A stretch of 64,000 nt of DNA from NCBI GenBank assembly GCA_020622105.1, contig JAHRYP010000006.1, positions 62,001 through 126,000 of the forward strand, in the 5' to 3' direction. A program made the position numbers and the translations under genes. This DNA is from Methylotenera sp. (GTDB taxonomy: Bacteria > Pseudomonadota > Gammaproteobacteria > Burkholderiales > Methylophilaceae). Positions 38,053 to 47,451 of this stretch are shown here, piece by piece (positions within the stretch are counted from its first letter, which is position 1; each line of letters opens with the position of its first letter). The notes beneath the pieces are model-generated. The model saw only the letters and a list, made by a program, of their open reading frames with translations, ran no database searches and was not told where the DNA came from.

Positions 38053-38484
38053 TTAACGCTGAATGTAACTTTCCAGTTCTTTAATCAGGCGCTGCTGATA
38101 ATCGATGGTTTCTTTTGCAAGGTCTATAAGTGAAAGCATACCAATCACTTTATCGTCTTTCATTATCGGCAAGTGGCGGAAGTTTTTACTTGTCATCATT
38201 GTCATGGCTTCTTGAACAGTATCATCCGGACTGCCACAGACTACGTTATGCGTCATTACATCGGTTATATGCGTGGTTTTTGATGAACGGCCTTTTAAAA
38301 TTACTTCACGCGCATAATCGCGCTCTGAAAAGATGCCCACCAGTTTTTCGTTCTCCAGCACTACCAGCGCGCCGATTCTATATTCTGCCAGTATCACTAA
38401 AGCATCAAATACCGGGCGATTTGGGGCAATTGAGATCACTTCTTTATATTTTTTTACGTCTAGCAATTGTTGCAATGTTTTCAT
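38053..38484 (-). CDS. Two-CBS-domain protein
   Basis: A 143-residue protein made of a CBS pair: VKKYKEVISIAPNRPVFDALVILAEYRIGALVVLE, then TDVMTHNVVCGSPDDTVQEAMTMM with RHLPIMKDDKVIGMLSLIDL. Such Bateman modules bind adenine nucleotides and can regulate partners; none is evident here. I start at 38484 because AGGAG sits just upstream, and the longer in-frame extension to 38556 looks like non-coding leader. It diverges from marR. Confidence 0.9.
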   Translation of the reverse strand: MKTLQQLLDVKKYKEVISIAPNRPVFDALVILAEYRIGALVVLENEKLVGIFSERDYAREVILKGRSSKTTHITDVMTHNVVCGSPDDTVQEAMTMMTSKNFRHLPIMKDDKVIGMLSLIDLAKETIDYQQRLIKELESYIQR

Positions 38485-38579
38485 AGCAATCTCCTGACTG
38501 TAACTAAAATGCAGAGCGAAGTTTAAATATACACCAATAAATATTTTAACCAACAATTCTTAAATATTTCAATCAGCTA

Positions 38580-38607
38580 TTGACTTAGTTAGGAAGCTAA
38601 CTATAAT
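38580..38607 (+). promoter_or_regulatory. marR promoter with operator in the spacer
   Basis: TTGACT (38580-38585), 16 bp, TATAAT (38602-38607) is a near-perfect sigma-70 promoter. Its spacer is almost wholly the palindrome TAGTTAG-GAAG-CTAACTA (38586-38603), the kind of site a MarR dimer binds. A repressor bound here would block RNA polymerase. The -10 box overlaps the ATG at 38606, so translation must begin further on. Confidence 0.75.
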
Positions 38608-38617
38608 GCACCTAATC

Positions 38618-39124
38618 ATGTTGCAATTAAAAGACCTCCCTACCACTAAAGTGCTTGGCAAATTTGCCGAACGCTATCCTGACGCAGATATTACGGCGGT
38701 GTCGGGCTTTTTACATTTGCTGCGTGTCGCGACTGATCTATCCGTGGCACTGGATGCTTGTTTAAGTAAACATGGCTTGCTACAGGGGCGCTGGTGGGTG
38801 CTGATTTTGCTCATGCGTGAAGATTCAAAGACTTCCACACCGTCAGTGCTGGCAGAAAAAGCTGGAGTGACGCGTGCAACCATGACTGGGCTGATTGATG
38901 GCTTGGAGCAAAATGGTCTGGTTGAGCGGGTTTATACCAAAAATGACAGGCGTAGCGTACTGATCAGCCTGACCGATGCGGGACAGGACAAGCTTGATGC
39001 AGTGATGCCTGATTATTACCGCAGGGTACGCAAGTGCATGCATTCACTGGATGATGAAAAACGTACGCAGTTACAACAGATATTAGAATTAATTAATGCA
39101 GGCATACCGGCACTTATTGAATAA
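38618..39124 (+). CDS. MarR-family transcriptional regulator
   Basis: A winged-helix dimeric regulator of 168 residues. The recognition helix region is TPSVLAEKAGVTRATMTGLIDGLEQNGLVERV and the wing NDRRSVLISLTDAG. The in-frame ATG at 38606 lies inside the -10 box of a strong promoter, so I prefer ATG 38618; the mRNA would then be nearly leaderless. The operator palindrome just upstream suggests autorepression. Downstream are a SnoaL-like gene, preceded by a half operator, and an EamA exporter, which are the likely regulon. Confidence 0.9.
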   Translation: MLQLKDLPTTKVLGKFAERYPDADITAVSGFLHLLRVATDLSVALDACLSKHGLLQGRWWVLILLMREDSKTSTPSVLAEKAGVTRATMTGLIDGLEQNGLVERVYTKNDRRSVLISLTDAGQDKLDAVMPDYYRRVRKCMHSLDDEKRTQLQQILELINAGIPALIE

Positions 39125-39149
39125 AACTAAATAGGTGCTGATTTTTAAA

Positions 39150-39156
39150 CTAACTA
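39150..39156 (+). promoter_or_regulatory. Possible MarR half-site before the SnoaL-like gene
   Basis: CTAACTA repeats exactly one arm of the operator at 38586-38603, 16 bp before the ATG at 39172. No matching second arm is present, so it may be a weak site or chance. Confidence 0.35.
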
Positions 39157-39171
39157 AACAGGATACAAAAC

Positions 39172-39549
39172 ATGTCAAATATTCAAACACAAATATCAGC
39201 AATAAACGCAGCATTCGATGCTGCATTTAACAGCAAAAATGCTGTAGCAATTGGTCAGCTTTATGCTGATAACGCAGTAGTAATGCCTGCTCCAGCTGGT
39301 GAACCTGTACTTGGTGCTGCGGCAATTCAATCATTCTTTGCCGGCTTGATAACGGCTGGTGTCATTGAGCATCAATTGACACTGGATGAGGCTGTAGAAG
39401 ACGGTAACCTTGCTTATCAGCGCGGTAAATGGGCAGGTGCAATGTTGAACGAAAAAGGCGAAAAACAGACATTTGGCGGCAATGTGCATCTGGTGTATCG
39501 TAAGCAAGCAGATGGCGGCTGGAAAGCGGTAACACATATCTGGAATTAA
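39172..39549 (+). CDS. SnoaL/NTF2-like (DUF4440-type) protein
   Basis: A 125-residue cone-fold protein. The N-terminal helix ISAINAAFDAAFNSKNAVAI, then LYADNAVVMPAPAG and the C-terminal strands GKWAGAMLNE and VHLVYRKQADGGWKAVTHIWN, are typical of SnoaL/SgcJ-type proteins that bind or isomerise small molecules. Activity unknown. AGGA precedes the ATG. It lies 47 bp after marR and 63 bp before an EamA exporter, so it is probably part of the same small-molecule response locus. Confidence 0.82.
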   Translation: MSNIQTQISAINAAFDAAFNSKNAVAIGQLYADNAVVMPAPAGEPVLGAAAIQSFFAGLITAGVIEHQLTLDEAVEDGNLAYQRGKWAGAMLNEKGEKQTFGGNVHLVYRKQADGGWKAVTHIWN

Positions 39550-39612
39550 TCCTTTGCGGCTTTCTCAGCCGCAAGGCTTGCAATAAATTTAACAACCAAT
39601 AGCAAACAAACT

Positions 39613-40530
39613 ATGCATAACAGTAAAAAAATTACTATCCGTGCCTTTGCTGCACTGATGCTGCTGACCATAATCTGGGGTTACAACTGGGTTGTGATGA
39701 AAAGCGCTCTGGAATATTCAGGTGCTTTTGAGTTTGCGGCATTGCGTACAGTAATTGGTGCGCTATGTTTGTTTGCGGTAGTGATCTATATGCGTAAACC
39801 GCTACGTGTCAAAGAAATGCCGACATTAATCCTGCTCGGCATTATGCAGACCAGTGGTTTTACCGGTTTGTTAATCTGGGCATTGGTCGAAGGCGGGGCG
39901 GGTAAAACCGCCGTGCTGACATATACCATGCCATTCTGGGTAATGGTGCTGGCCTGGCCTATGCTGGGAGAGAAATTGCGCGGGCTGCAATGGCCTGCAG
40001 CAATACTTTCAACCATGGGTATGCTGTTTATTCTGGATCCGCTGCATTTGGGTACAGATACATTCAGCATGTTCCTTGCAGTATTGTCCGGTATCTTCTG
40101 GGCACTGTCGGTTATTCTTGCTAAAAAGCTGCATCAGCGTTCGCCGGATCTGGATTTATTGACACTGACCGCGTGGCAGATGTTTTTTGGGTCAATTCCT
40201 TTAGTCGTCGTAGCACTACTAGTGCCGTCAGCGCCGATTCAGTGGACGCCATACTTTATTGGCGCGGTGATTTTTAATTCAGTATTCTGTAACGCGCTGG
40301 CTTGGCTGCTGTGGCTGTATGCTTTGCAGCGCCTGAGTGCCGGCGTTGCAAGCATGTCATCCATGCTGGCACCAGTAATAGGCGTGCTAGCGGCATGGCT
40401 GCAGCTTAATGAAGTGCCAAGTACAACAGAGTTGATTGGCATGACTTTGATTGCCGCATCACTGGTGATTATTTCCATGATCAGTATCCGCAAACATACG
40501 CCGATTGATCCAGCGATGGCGCAAGACTGA
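39613..40530 (+). CDS. EamA/DMT-superfamily transporter
   Basis: A 305-residue membrane protein with ten hydrophobic helices in two EamA repeats. The first begins LLTIIWGYNWVVMKSALEYSG and the second near LSGIFWALSVILAKKLHQRS; SSMLAPVIGVLAAWLQLNEVPS is the typical helix 9-10 motif. Family members export amino acids, metabolites or drugs; the substrate is unknown. As the last gene after marR and the SnoaL-like gene it is a good candidate for MarR control. Confidence 0.88.
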   Translation: MHNSKKITIRAFAALMLLTIIWGYNWVVMKSALEYSGAFEFAALRTVIGALCLFAVVIYMRKPLRVKEMPTLILLGIMQTSGFTGLLIWALVEGGAGKTAVLTYTMPFWVMVLAWPMLGEKLRGLQWPAAILSTMGMLFILDPLHLGTDTFSMFLAVLSGIFWALSVILAKKLHQRSPDLDLLTLTAWQMFFGSIPLVVVALLVPSAPIQWTPYFIGAVIFNSVFCNALAWLLWLYALQRLSAGVASMSSMLAPVIGVLAAWLQLNEVPSTTELIGMTLIAASLVIISMISIRKHTPIDPAMAQD

Positions 40531-40633
40531 GAAGTTAAGTGCTCTTAAATCAATGTAAGTTAGCCTTTACTTAGTCCTATGCTTCGCCTGTGATAAAATC
40601 GCGTTTATTTGATTTGTATTAAAGGGTCGGGAC

Positions 40634-41359
40634 ATGGCTGGTCATAGTAAATGGGCAAATATTCAACACCGCAAAGGTCGCCAAGACGCAAAACGCGGCA
40701 AAATCTTCACTAAAATCATCAAAGAAATCACCGTGTCGGCACGTATGGGCGGCGGCGATATCAATATGAACCCGCGCCTGCGTGCCGCAGTTGCGCTGGC
40801 AAAAGAAGAAAACATGCCGTCTGACAACATCACGCGAGCCATTAAAAAAGGTACCGGCGAGCTGGAAGGCGTTAACTACGAAGAAATTCGTTACGAAGGT
40901 TATGGTATCAATGGCGCAGCGATTATCATTGACTGTTTAACCGATAATAAACAGCGTGCGGTTGCTGATGTGCGCCACGCACTGACCAAGTTTGGCGGCA
41001 ATCTGGGCACGGATGGCTCTGTTGCGTTTATGTTTAAGCATTGTGGCAGTCTGGTCTATGAGCCTGGCACCTCTGAAGATAAAGTCATGGAAGTGGCTCT
41101 CGAAGCCGGTGCTGAAGATGTAGTGACCAACGATGATGGCAGTATTGAAGTGATTACACCGCCAGCTGACTTTGTCACTGTAAAAGAAGCGATGGAAGCT
41201 GCCGGCTTAAAAGCGGTGTTAGCTGAAGTGACGATGAAAGCCATGAATGAAGTTGAATTCACTGGTGACGATGCCGTGAAAATGCAGAAAATTCTGGATG
41301 CGCTCGAAGATCTGGATGATGTGCAGGATGTTTACACTTCTGCCGTGCTGGAAGAGTAA
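40634..41359 (+). CDS. yebC: YebC/PmpR-family regulatory or translation factor
   Basis: A 241-residue protein starting [23 protein letters not shown], the invariant YebC N-terminus. Three domains are intact, with [16 protein letters not shown], the family hallmark [19 protein letters not shown] and a C-terminal [12 protein letters not shown]. YebC proteins have been described as transcription regulators and, more recently, as factors that relieve ribosome stalling. It precedes ruvC, as in many Proteobacteria, with an AAGGGTCGGG ribosome-binding region. Confidence 0.95.
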   Translation: MAGHSKWANIQHRKGRQDAKRGKIFTKIIKEITVSARMGGGDINMNPRLRAAVALAKEENMPSDNITRAIKKGTGELEGVNYEEIRYEGYGINGAAIIIDCLTDNKQRAVADVRHALTKFGGNLGTDGSVAFMFKHCGSLVYEPGTSEDKVMEVALEAGAEDVVTNDDGSIEVITPPADFVTVKEAMEAAGLKAVLAEVTMKAMNEVEFTGDDAVKMQKILDALEDLDDVQDVYTSAVLEE

Positions 41360-41427
41360 AACGTTAACTTGCTGCAAAACTTACCGCTAATTGTGATGTA
41401 TTTGAGAAGAATCTGGACACCATAAAT

Positions 41428-41994
41428 TTGGACAGCATCAGAATCTTAGGTATTGATCCAGGTTTGCGCCTCACTGGGTTTGGTGTGATTGAAAAAGTAG
41501 GTGAAAAAATCATCTACATCGCAAGCGGTACGATTAAAACCGCCAGCGGCAAAAAAAATAAAATTGAGGGCGAGGACGACAGGGAGGAACTGCCTGCCCG
41601 CCTTAAAATTATTGTGGATAGCCTGTTCGAAGTGATCGATACCTATCATCCGAACCAAGTCGCCGTTGAAAAAGTATTTGTAAATGTAAATCCGCAATCC
41701 ACATTGCTGCTGGGGCAGGCACGTGGTGCTGCTATCTGTGCAGCAGTGATCCGCAATTTAAGCGTGGCTGAATATACGGCATTGCAGGTTAAGCAGGCTG
41801 TGGTCGGCAACGGTCATGCGCAAAAAGAGCAGGTGCAGGAGATGGTGAAACGCTTGTTAAATCTGCCTGCCGCACCAAAGCCAGATTCTGCGGATGCACT
41901 GGCCTGTGCCATCTGCCATGCTCATGGCGGGCAAGGGATGGGTAAATTGGCGACTGCCGGCTACCGTGTACGTGGCGGACGCCTGATTGGGTGA
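41428..41994 (+). CDS. ruvC: Holliday junction endonuclease RuvC
   Basis: A 188-residue resolvase that cuts Holliday junctions made by RuvAB. Catalytic acids are Asp in GIDPGL (residue 8-10 region), Glu in AVEKVFVN, and two Asp in [12 protein letters not shown]. The start is TTG at 41428, giving [12 protein letters not shown] with TCTGGA upstream. Compared with E. coli it carries a basic insertion near residue 40 ([14 protein letters not shown]). It follows yebC and precedes ruvA. Confidence 0.95.
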   Translation: MDSIRILGIDPGLRLTGFGVIEKVGEKIIYIASGTIKTASGKKNKIEGEDDREELPARLKIIVDSLFEVIDTYHPNQVAVEKVFVNVNPQSTLLLGQARGAAICAAVIRNLSVAEYTALQVKQAVVGNGHAQKEQVQEMVKRLLNLPAAPKPDSADALACAICHAHGGQGMGKLATAGYRVRGGRLIG

Positions 41995-42150
41995 GTCGCT
42001 ACGGATGACTAAGCCTGTAAGTAAAAATTTCTCTGATGTATTTACTCATTACTACTTTGCAACCCGCCCTGTATTACAATCCTCAACACTGATGGCCAGC
42101 ATGCTGAGCCATATACTATCGTTAACCCTTATTACGTTATGGAACACGCC

Positions 42151-42729
42151 ATGATTGGACGCCTGAGTGGAATCCTGCTTGAAAAAACACCGCCGCTGGT
42201 TTTAATTGACTGCAATGGGGTCGGTTATGAATGTGAAGTGCCGATGAGTACTTTTTATAATTTGCCGGCCGTGGGTGAGAAAGTCGTCATGCTCACGCAT
42301 TTTGTGGTGCGCGAAGATGCGCAGCTTCTTTATGGTTTTGGCAGTAGTCAGGAGCGCGCAACGTTCAGGCAGTTGTTGAAAGTGAACGGTATTGGGGCTA
42401 AATCTGCATTGTCGATTTTGAGCGGCTTGTCAATTGATGAGCTGGTGCAGGCGGTTGCCCTGCAGGAAACAACCATGCTGACACGTGTGCCGGGAGTGGG
42501 TAAGAAAACAGCTGAGCGCCTGCTGCTGGAGCTAAAAGATAAATTTACCATTGATGGTGTAGCTGCCATGAATTCCAATCAGCCTAAATCAGCCAGCAGT
42601 GACGTGTTAAATGCCTTGCTGGCATTGGGCTATAACGAGCGTGAGGCTTTGGCTTCTGTAAAACTGCTGGATAAAGATGTCAGTGTGACCGATGGCATCA
42701 AGCAGGCTTTGAAGCTGCTATCGAAATAG
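42151..42729 (+). CDS. ruvA: Holliday junction branch migration protein RuvA
   Basis: A 192-residue tetrameric junction-binding protein. The N-terminal OB domain starts [21 protein letters not shown], and the two helix-hairpin-helix motifs are [16 protein letters not shown] and [20 protein letters not shown]. The C-terminal domain III contacts RuvB. I prefer ATG 42151 over ATG 42139: it gives the canonical N-terminus and TGGAA (42140-42144) is then well placed. A 100-bp gap and an AI-2E-type gene separate it from ruvB. Confidence 0.94.
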   Translation: MIGRLSGILLEKTPPLVLIDCNGVGYECEVPMSTFYNLPAVGEKVVMLTHFVVREDAQLLYGFGSSQERATFRQLLKVNGIGAKSALSILSGLSIDELVQAVALQETTMLTRVPGVGKKTAERLLLELKDKFTIDGVAAMNSNQPKSASSDVLNALLALGYNEREALASVKLLDKDVSVTDGIKQALKLLSK

Positions 42730-42828
42730 CCGCAAGTGTAATTTTAATTATTACGATTTAGAGTAAAATCAAAGCATGATGCCTACCGCTCAATATCAGA
42801 AGCATCTTACCTTTAAGAACAGGAATAT

Positions 42829-43875
42829 ATGATTAATACCAACCAGATTGCACGTATTGTGCTGATTGCCTTACTGATCGTTGGTTGTTTGTTTGTATTA
42901 CATCCTTTTATGGCGGCATTGCTTTTTGCAGCGGTGTTTTGTGTTTTCACCTGGCCGGCTTACCACTGGCTTTGGCTAAAATTTGGTAAGCGAGATAATT
43001 TAGCTGCAATCACAATGACTGCGCTGTTGTCGGTTGCAGTGATTCTGCCTATGGCTTATCTGGCAACCAATCTGGCTGACTCTGCAGCTATTCTGATTGA
43101 AGAGGCACAGGTTACTCTAAAAAACCTGCAGCCGCAGGCACCACAATGGATAAGCAATTTACCTCTGGTTGGTGACAAGTTGGCAACGTCCTGGCAGCGT
43201 GCGGTTGTGAGTCATGAGGAGTTGATGAAGCTGATTAGCCAGTATTCAGAGCCTCTGCGTAAATTCGTACTGCAGGCTGTGCAGTTGATGATGGGCGGTT
43301 TTTTACAAATGCTGCTAGTCGCTTTTATCGCTTTTTTCTTTTACCGTGATGGTAGCCGGTTGGCCAAAGGCATTGTGCTGATGGTGCACCGTTTGGGCGG
43401 AACCTTGGGCGAAGAAATGCTGACACTATCATGCAGTACCGTGAAAGGCGTAATGTTAGGTATTTTCGGTACCGCGCTGGCTCAATCTATAGTGGCGTTG
43501 TTCGGTTTTTGGCTGGCGGGTGCACCTATGCCTGTTTTGCTGGCATTGGCAACATTTTTCCTGTCGGTAGTGCCGATTGGGCCGCCGTTAGTGTGGGGTG
43601 GTTCAGCTTTATGGCTTTATAATCATGGCGACCATGGCTGGGCTATTTTTCTTGCCATATATGGCTTGCTGGCAATCAGCACGGTTGATAATGTGATTAA
43701 ACCAATTTTAATCAGCCATTCATCGCATCTGCCCTTGCTGTTAGTGGTGCTTGGTGTGCTTGGCGGTGCGTTTGCGTTTGGTTTTATCGGTATTTTTCTA
43801 GGGCCAACGCTGCTGGCAGTTGGTTTAACACTTATTACACACTGGGTTGCGTTGCAAGACAGAGAGAATAGATAG
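42829..43875 (+). CDS. AI-2E-family (PerM-like) transporter
   Basis: A 348-residue membrane protein with about seven to eight hydrophobic helices. It has a periplasmic or cytoplasmic amphipathic region after the third helix (QAPQWISNLPLVGDKLATSW) and the family segment FFFYRDGSRLAKGI, then SIVALFGFWLAGAPMPVLLALATFFLSVVPIGP and GFIGIFLGPTLLAV. Members include autoinducer-2 exporters and Na+/H+ antiporters, so the substrate is open. It lies between ruvA and ruvB, 6 bp before the latter. Confidence 0.87.
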   Translation: MINTNQIARIVLIALLIVGCLFVLHPFMAALLFAAVFCVFTWPAYHWLWLKFGKRDNLAAITMTALLSVAVILPMAYLATNLADSAAILIEEAQVTLKNLQPQAPQWISNLPLVGDKLATSWQRAVVSHEELMKLISQYSEPLRKFVLQAVQLMMGGFLQMLLVAFIAFFFYRDGSRLAKGIVLMVHRLGGTLGEEMLTLSCSTVKGVMLGIFGTALAQSIVALFGFWLAGAPMPVLLALATFFLSVVPIGPPLVWGGSALWLYNHGDHGWAIFLAIYGLLAISTVDNVIKPILISHSSHLPLLLVVLGVLGGAFAFGFIGIFLGPTLLAVGLTLITHWVALQDRENR

Positions 43876-43881
43876 CGCTTT

Positions 43882-44916
43882 ATGATAGAAACCGATCGCT
43901 TAATTGCTCCAGATAATATTAGCCCGCAGGAAGAGGCTCTGGAGCGCGCATTACGCCCCAAAATACTGGATGAATATATCGGGCAGGAAAAAGCGCGTGC
44001 TCAGCTGGAGATATTTATCAATGCCGCACGTGGCCGCAGTGAAGCATTGGATCACGTGCTACTGTTTGGACCACCGGGCTTAGGTAAAACCACGCTGGCA
44101 CATATTATTGCCAAAGAAATGGGCGTCAATATGCGCCAGACTTCAGGTCCGGTGCTGGAACGTGCGGGCGATCTGGCCGCATTACTGACCAACCTTGAAC
44201 CTAACGATGTGTTGTTTATCGACGAAATCCATCGTTTATCACCAGTGGTGGAAGAGATTTTATATCCGGCGATGGAAGATTACCGTCTGGATATCATGAT
44301 CGGTGAAGGCCCCGCTGCGCGCAGTGTGCGTCTCGATCTGCCTCCATTCACTCTCGTGGGTGCCACCACACGTGCCGGTATGCTGACCAATCCATTACGC
44401 GACCGCTTTGGTATTGTATCAAGGCTGGAGTTTTATACTTCAGAAGAGTTAGGTCGAATCGTACAGCGCTCTGCCGGTTTGCTCGAAGTGGAAATGGCAG
44501 GTAGCGGCGCGCTGGAAATTGCCAAGCGTTCACGCGGCACTCCGCGTATTGCTAACCGCCTGCTGCGCCGAGTGCGTGACTATGCGCAGGTTAAAGCCGA
44601 TGGCGTGGTGTCCGCCGAAGTTGCGGATGCTGCCCTCAAAATGCTGGATGTAGACAAGCTGGGTTTTGATGTTATGGATAGAAAATTGCTATTGGCTGTG
44701 CTGGAGAAATTCGGTGGCGGGCCGGTTGGTCTGGATAATTTAGCGGCTGCCATTGGCGAAGAGCGCGATACAATAGAAGATGTACTGGAGCCGTATTTGA
44801 TTCAGCAGGGTTATTTGATGCGCACGCCGCGTGGTCGTGTTGCAACCAGTCAGTCCTACCAGCATTTTGGTTTGGCGGTGCCAGCCAGTCTGGCTTCGGG
44901 TGAACGGCAACAGTAA
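43882..44916 (+). CDS. ruvB: Holliday junction branch migration helicase RuvB
   Basis: A 344-residue AAA+ motor that drives branch migration on RuvA-bound junctions. Walker A is [11 protein letters not shown], Walker [12 protein letters not shown], with sensor 1 [10 protein letters not shown] and the arginine finger in LRDRFGIV. The winged-helix C-terminus contains [15 protein letters not shown]. Length is normal. Its stop is 2 bp before the ybgC start, linking the ruv genes to the Tol-Pal cluster as in many Proteobacteria. Confidence 0.97.
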   Translation: MIETDRLIAPDNISPQEEALERALRPKILDEYIGQEKARAQLEIFINAARGRSEALDHVLLFGPPGLGKTTLAHIIAKEMGVNMRQTSGPVLERAGDLAALLTNLEPNDVLFIDEIHRLSPVVEEILYPAMEDYRLDIMIGEGPAARSVRLDLPPFTLVGATTRAGMLTNPLRDRFGIVSRLEFYTSEELGRIVQRSAGLLEVEMAGSGALEIAKRSRGTPRIANRLLRRVRDYAQVKADGVVSAEVADAALKMLDVDKLGFDVMDRKLLLAVLEKFGGGPVGLDNLAAAIGEERDTIEDVLEPYLIQQGYLMRTPRGRVATSQSYQHFGLAVPASLASGERQQ

Positions 44917-44918
44917 AG

Positions 44919-45344
44919 ATGCATAGCACTAATACTTTTAACTGGCCAGTCCGCGTCTATTATGAAGATACAGATGCTGGCGGCGTGGTTTACCATTCCA
45001 ATTATCTGAACTTTATGGAACGCGCCAGAACCGAATGGCTGCGTGCTTTGGGTTTTGAGCAGCCACAGGTCAAAACGGATTTAGGTGTCATCATTGTAGT
45101 GCATAGTCTTTCGGTTGAATTCAAAGGCCCCGCATACTTCAACGATATGCTTGAAGTACATTGCAAGCTCACAAAAATCGGGCGCGGCAGCATTGAAATG
45201 GAACAGAAGATAATGCGTGAGCATCAGGTGCTGATTAAAGCGCAAGTCAAGCTGGCGTTTGTGAATGCTGACACATTCAAGCCGGTGGGTATTCCTGTAG
45301 CTATCAAAACGGCCATGTTGCCGACATTGGCTGATCAGAAATAG
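44919..45344 (+). CDS. ybgC: Tol-Pal system acyl-CoA thioesterase YbgC
   Basis: A 141-residue hotdog-fold thioesterase. The active-site motif is YYEDTDAGGVVYHSNYLNFMERARTEWLR (about residues 11-39) with the catalytic Asp in DTDAGG. It hydrolyses acyl-CoA or acyl carrier thioesters and is regularly encoded first in the tol-pal operon. It starts 2 bp after ruvB and is followed by tolQ after 56 bp. Confidence 0.94.
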   Translation: MHSTNTFNWPVRVYYEDTDAGGVVYHSNYLNFMERARTEWLRALGFEQPQVKTDLGVIIVVHSLSVEFKGPAYFNDMLEVHCKLTKIGRGSIEMEQKIMREHQVLIKAQVKLAFVNADTFKPVGIPVAIKTAMLPTLADQK

Positions 45345-45400
45345 ATTTTTTTAAATAATTGTTATAAAAATAGTGTGCAGTAGAAACTAGTGGAGAAATT

Positions 45401-46075
45401 ATGAACGCAAGCAGTGATATGTCGTTTTTTACCTTGATCGCGGGTGCCAGCTTACCAGTGCAGCTGGTGATGCTGATTCTGGTCATTACCTCGCTATTCT
45501 CATGGTGGTACATATTTATTAAAGTCGCCACTATTAAACGTGCTGAAAAAGATGCAGAGCAATTTGAAGAAACGTTCTGGACTGGCGGTGACTTGAATAA
45601 GCTGTATGAAAGCGTGACCGCAGGGCGCCGCAAGCCGCAGGGTATGGCCAGCATCTTTGAAGCGGGCTTCAAAGAATACATCAAGCATAAGCAGCAGGCA
45701 CGCATGGAAGTGTCCGATGTGATGGAAGGCGCACGCCGTGCAATGCGTGCTGCCTACAATCGCGAAATGGATGATATGGATGCACACCTGCCATTCCTTG
45801 CATCGGTCGGTTCTGTGAGCCCTTACATCGGCCTGTTCGGCACGGTATGGGGCATTATGAATGCATTCAGGGGCTTGTCTAACGTCGCACAGGCAACGCT
45901 TACCCAAGTGGCGCCCGGTATTGCCGAAGCGCTGGTAGCTACTGCTATTGGCCTTTTTGCAGCGATTCCGGCAGTGATTGCTTACAACCGTTTTGCCAGC
46001 TCTGTCGATAGGCTTTCTGTGCGTTATGAGAGCTTTATGGAAGAGTTCACCAATATCCTGCAACGTAAATCTTAA
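45401..46075 (+). CDS. tolQ: Tol-Pal system proton channel subunit TolQ
   Basis: A 224-residue inner-membrane protein of the MotA/TolQ/ExbB family. Three membrane segments: about residues 17-38, 130-155 and 165-190. Conserved motifs are LPFLASVGSVSPYIGLFGTVWGIMNAF and PGIAEALVATAIGLFAAIPAVIAYN. With TolR it uses the proton gradient to energise TolA during outer-membrane constriction. GGAGAAATT upstream provides the ribosome-binding site, and tolR follows after 11 bp. Confidence 0.96.
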   Translation: MNASSDMSFFTLIAGASLPVQLVMLILVITSLFSWWYIFIKVATIKRAEKDAEQFEETFWTGGDLNKLYESVTAGRRKPQGMASIFEAGFKEYIKHKQQARMEVSDVMEGARRAMRAAYNREMDDMDAHLPFLASVGSVSPYIGLFGTVWGIMNAFRGLSNVAQATLTQVAPGIAEALVATAIGLFAAIPAVIAYNRFASSVDRLSVRYESFMEEFTNILQRKS

Positions 46076-46086
46076 GGGCGAACGCA

Positions 46087-46482
46087 ATGTCACGCACTCG
46101 TAAACGCCGCATGATGAATCAAATCAATGTAGTGCCTTACATTGATGTTACCTTGGTGTTGCTGGTTATATTTATGGTGACTGCGCCAATGACGAATCCA
46201 GGCGTAGTGGAATTGCCAGGCGCAGGTCAAGCCTTGAGTCAGCCAAAATTGCCGCCAATCGTTGTTACCGTGAAGAAGAACGGAAACACGGAGCTGGACG
46301 GTAAAACCATGCAGCGCGATGAATTATTGTCTGCGGTTAAAGTACAGCTGGGTAAAGGGCCGGAGCGTTCAGTCGTGATTGCGGCCGATAAAAGTGTCAA
46401 ATATGAAGATGTGATCGGTGTTATGGATTTATTGAAAACCAATCAGGTGGATAAAGTTGGCTTGCTGCTGAAGCCACTTTAA
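46087..46482 (+). CDS. tolR: Tol-Pal system protein TolR
   Basis: A 131-residue ExbD/TolR protein. One N-terminal helix contains the proton-carrying Asp (NVVPYIDVTLVLLVIFMVTAP); the rest is a periplasmic domain that binds peptidoglycan (VVIAADKSVKYEDVIGVMDLL). It forms the motor with TolQ and couples to TolA. Length and motif are normal for the family. Confidence 0.95.
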   Translation: MSRTRKRRMMNQINVVPYIDVTLVLLVIFMVTAPMTNPGVVELPGAGQALSQPKLPPIVVTVKKNGNTELDGKTMQRDELLSAVKVQLGKGPERSVVIAADKSVKYEDVIGVMDLLKTNQVDKVGLLLKPL

Positions 46483-46499
46483 AAGAGTAATCAGAATTT

Positions 46500-47306
46500 A
46501 TGATGTTACGTCAGCGCGAAAATCCAGACTCATTCAAGGCCGGTGTCTACTCTGTTTTAGTACACACCTTGCTGCTGGGTGCTTTACTGATTTCGTTTAA
46601 CTGGAAAACGACGCACCCGATCAGCATTGCGCAAGTGGAACTATGGGACAGCGTTGCTGTTGAGGAACATAAGCCGGCACCTGTGCCTGAGCCTTTTCCG
46701 GAGCCGATGCCTGTAGAGAAAGAGATACCAAAACCGGAGCCGGTAGTCGCGCCTGAAGAAAAACCTGCACCAAAAGTGGAAATAGCGATTGAGAAAAAAC
46801 CGGTCAAAAAAGAGCCAGTAAAAAAAGAAGAGCCGCCCAAACCTGTTGCCAAGGCGAATGATGCACTGGCTCAACTGCAGGAAGAAGCACGTCAGGAAGC
46901 ATTGAAAAATAAAAGCGTTACAAAATCAAACACGAATGATGCTTTAAAAAGACTGCAGCAGGAAAGTTTGAATGAAGATAAGGCTGCGGGTGAGCAAAAA
47001 GCTTCTGCAGCAAGTGCCGGGGTGGTAGATGAGTTTAAAGCTAAAATTCAGGCGAAAATCCGCAGTAACGTGAATAAAACACTATGCGGTAATGGCAATC
47101 CCGAGCTGAAATTTGAAATCGGATTAATCCCTACCGGTGAATTGAGCGGTGCACCCAAGCTTATTAAATCTAGCGGTAATGCTGCCTGTGACGATGCGGT
47201 AGAGCGTGCAATTCGAATGTCAGAACCGCTACCGTTGCCTCAGGATGCAAGCTTGTTTACTCAGTTCAGGAACCTTAAGCTGACATTCAAACCTAATGAG
47301 AGTTAA
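46500..47306 (+). CDS. tolA: Tol-Pal system protein TolA
   Basis: A 268-residue bridging protein. One N-terminal helix (about residues 15-35, VYSVLVHTLLLGALLISF) anchors it in the inner membrane. A Pro/Glu/Lys-rich then Ala/Lys-rich periplasmic domain follows (about 50-170), and the C-terminal domain (FKAKIQAKIRSNVNKTLCGN onward) with a Cys pair contacts TolB, Pal and outer-membrane partners. Two ATG codons, 46500 and 46503, are equally possible. Confidence 0.93.
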   Translation: MMLRQRENPDSFKAGVYSVLVHTLLLGALLISFNWKTTHPISIAQVELWDSVAVEEHKPAPVPEPFPEPMPVEKEIPKPEPVVAPEEKPAPKVEIAIEKKPVKKEPVKKEEPPKPVAKANDALAQLQEEARQEALKNKSVTKSNTNDALKRLQQESLNEDKAAGEQKASAASAGVVDEFKAKIQAKIRSNVNKTLCGNGNPELKFEIGLIPTGELSGAPKLIKSSGNAACDDAVERAIRMSEPLPLPQDASLFTQFRNLKLTFKPNES

Positions 47307-47451
47307 ACCTTAAACGCTGATTTTCCTTGGCCAATAACAGTTTTCACCAGTAACCGTTCACTGTTTTTCTTTAACAAAATTAAATGCTTGTAGCTTGCTC
47401 TTATTGCAGTAAAATTCATTAACTTTATGGATGCAGACCCAATTTCAGTAT

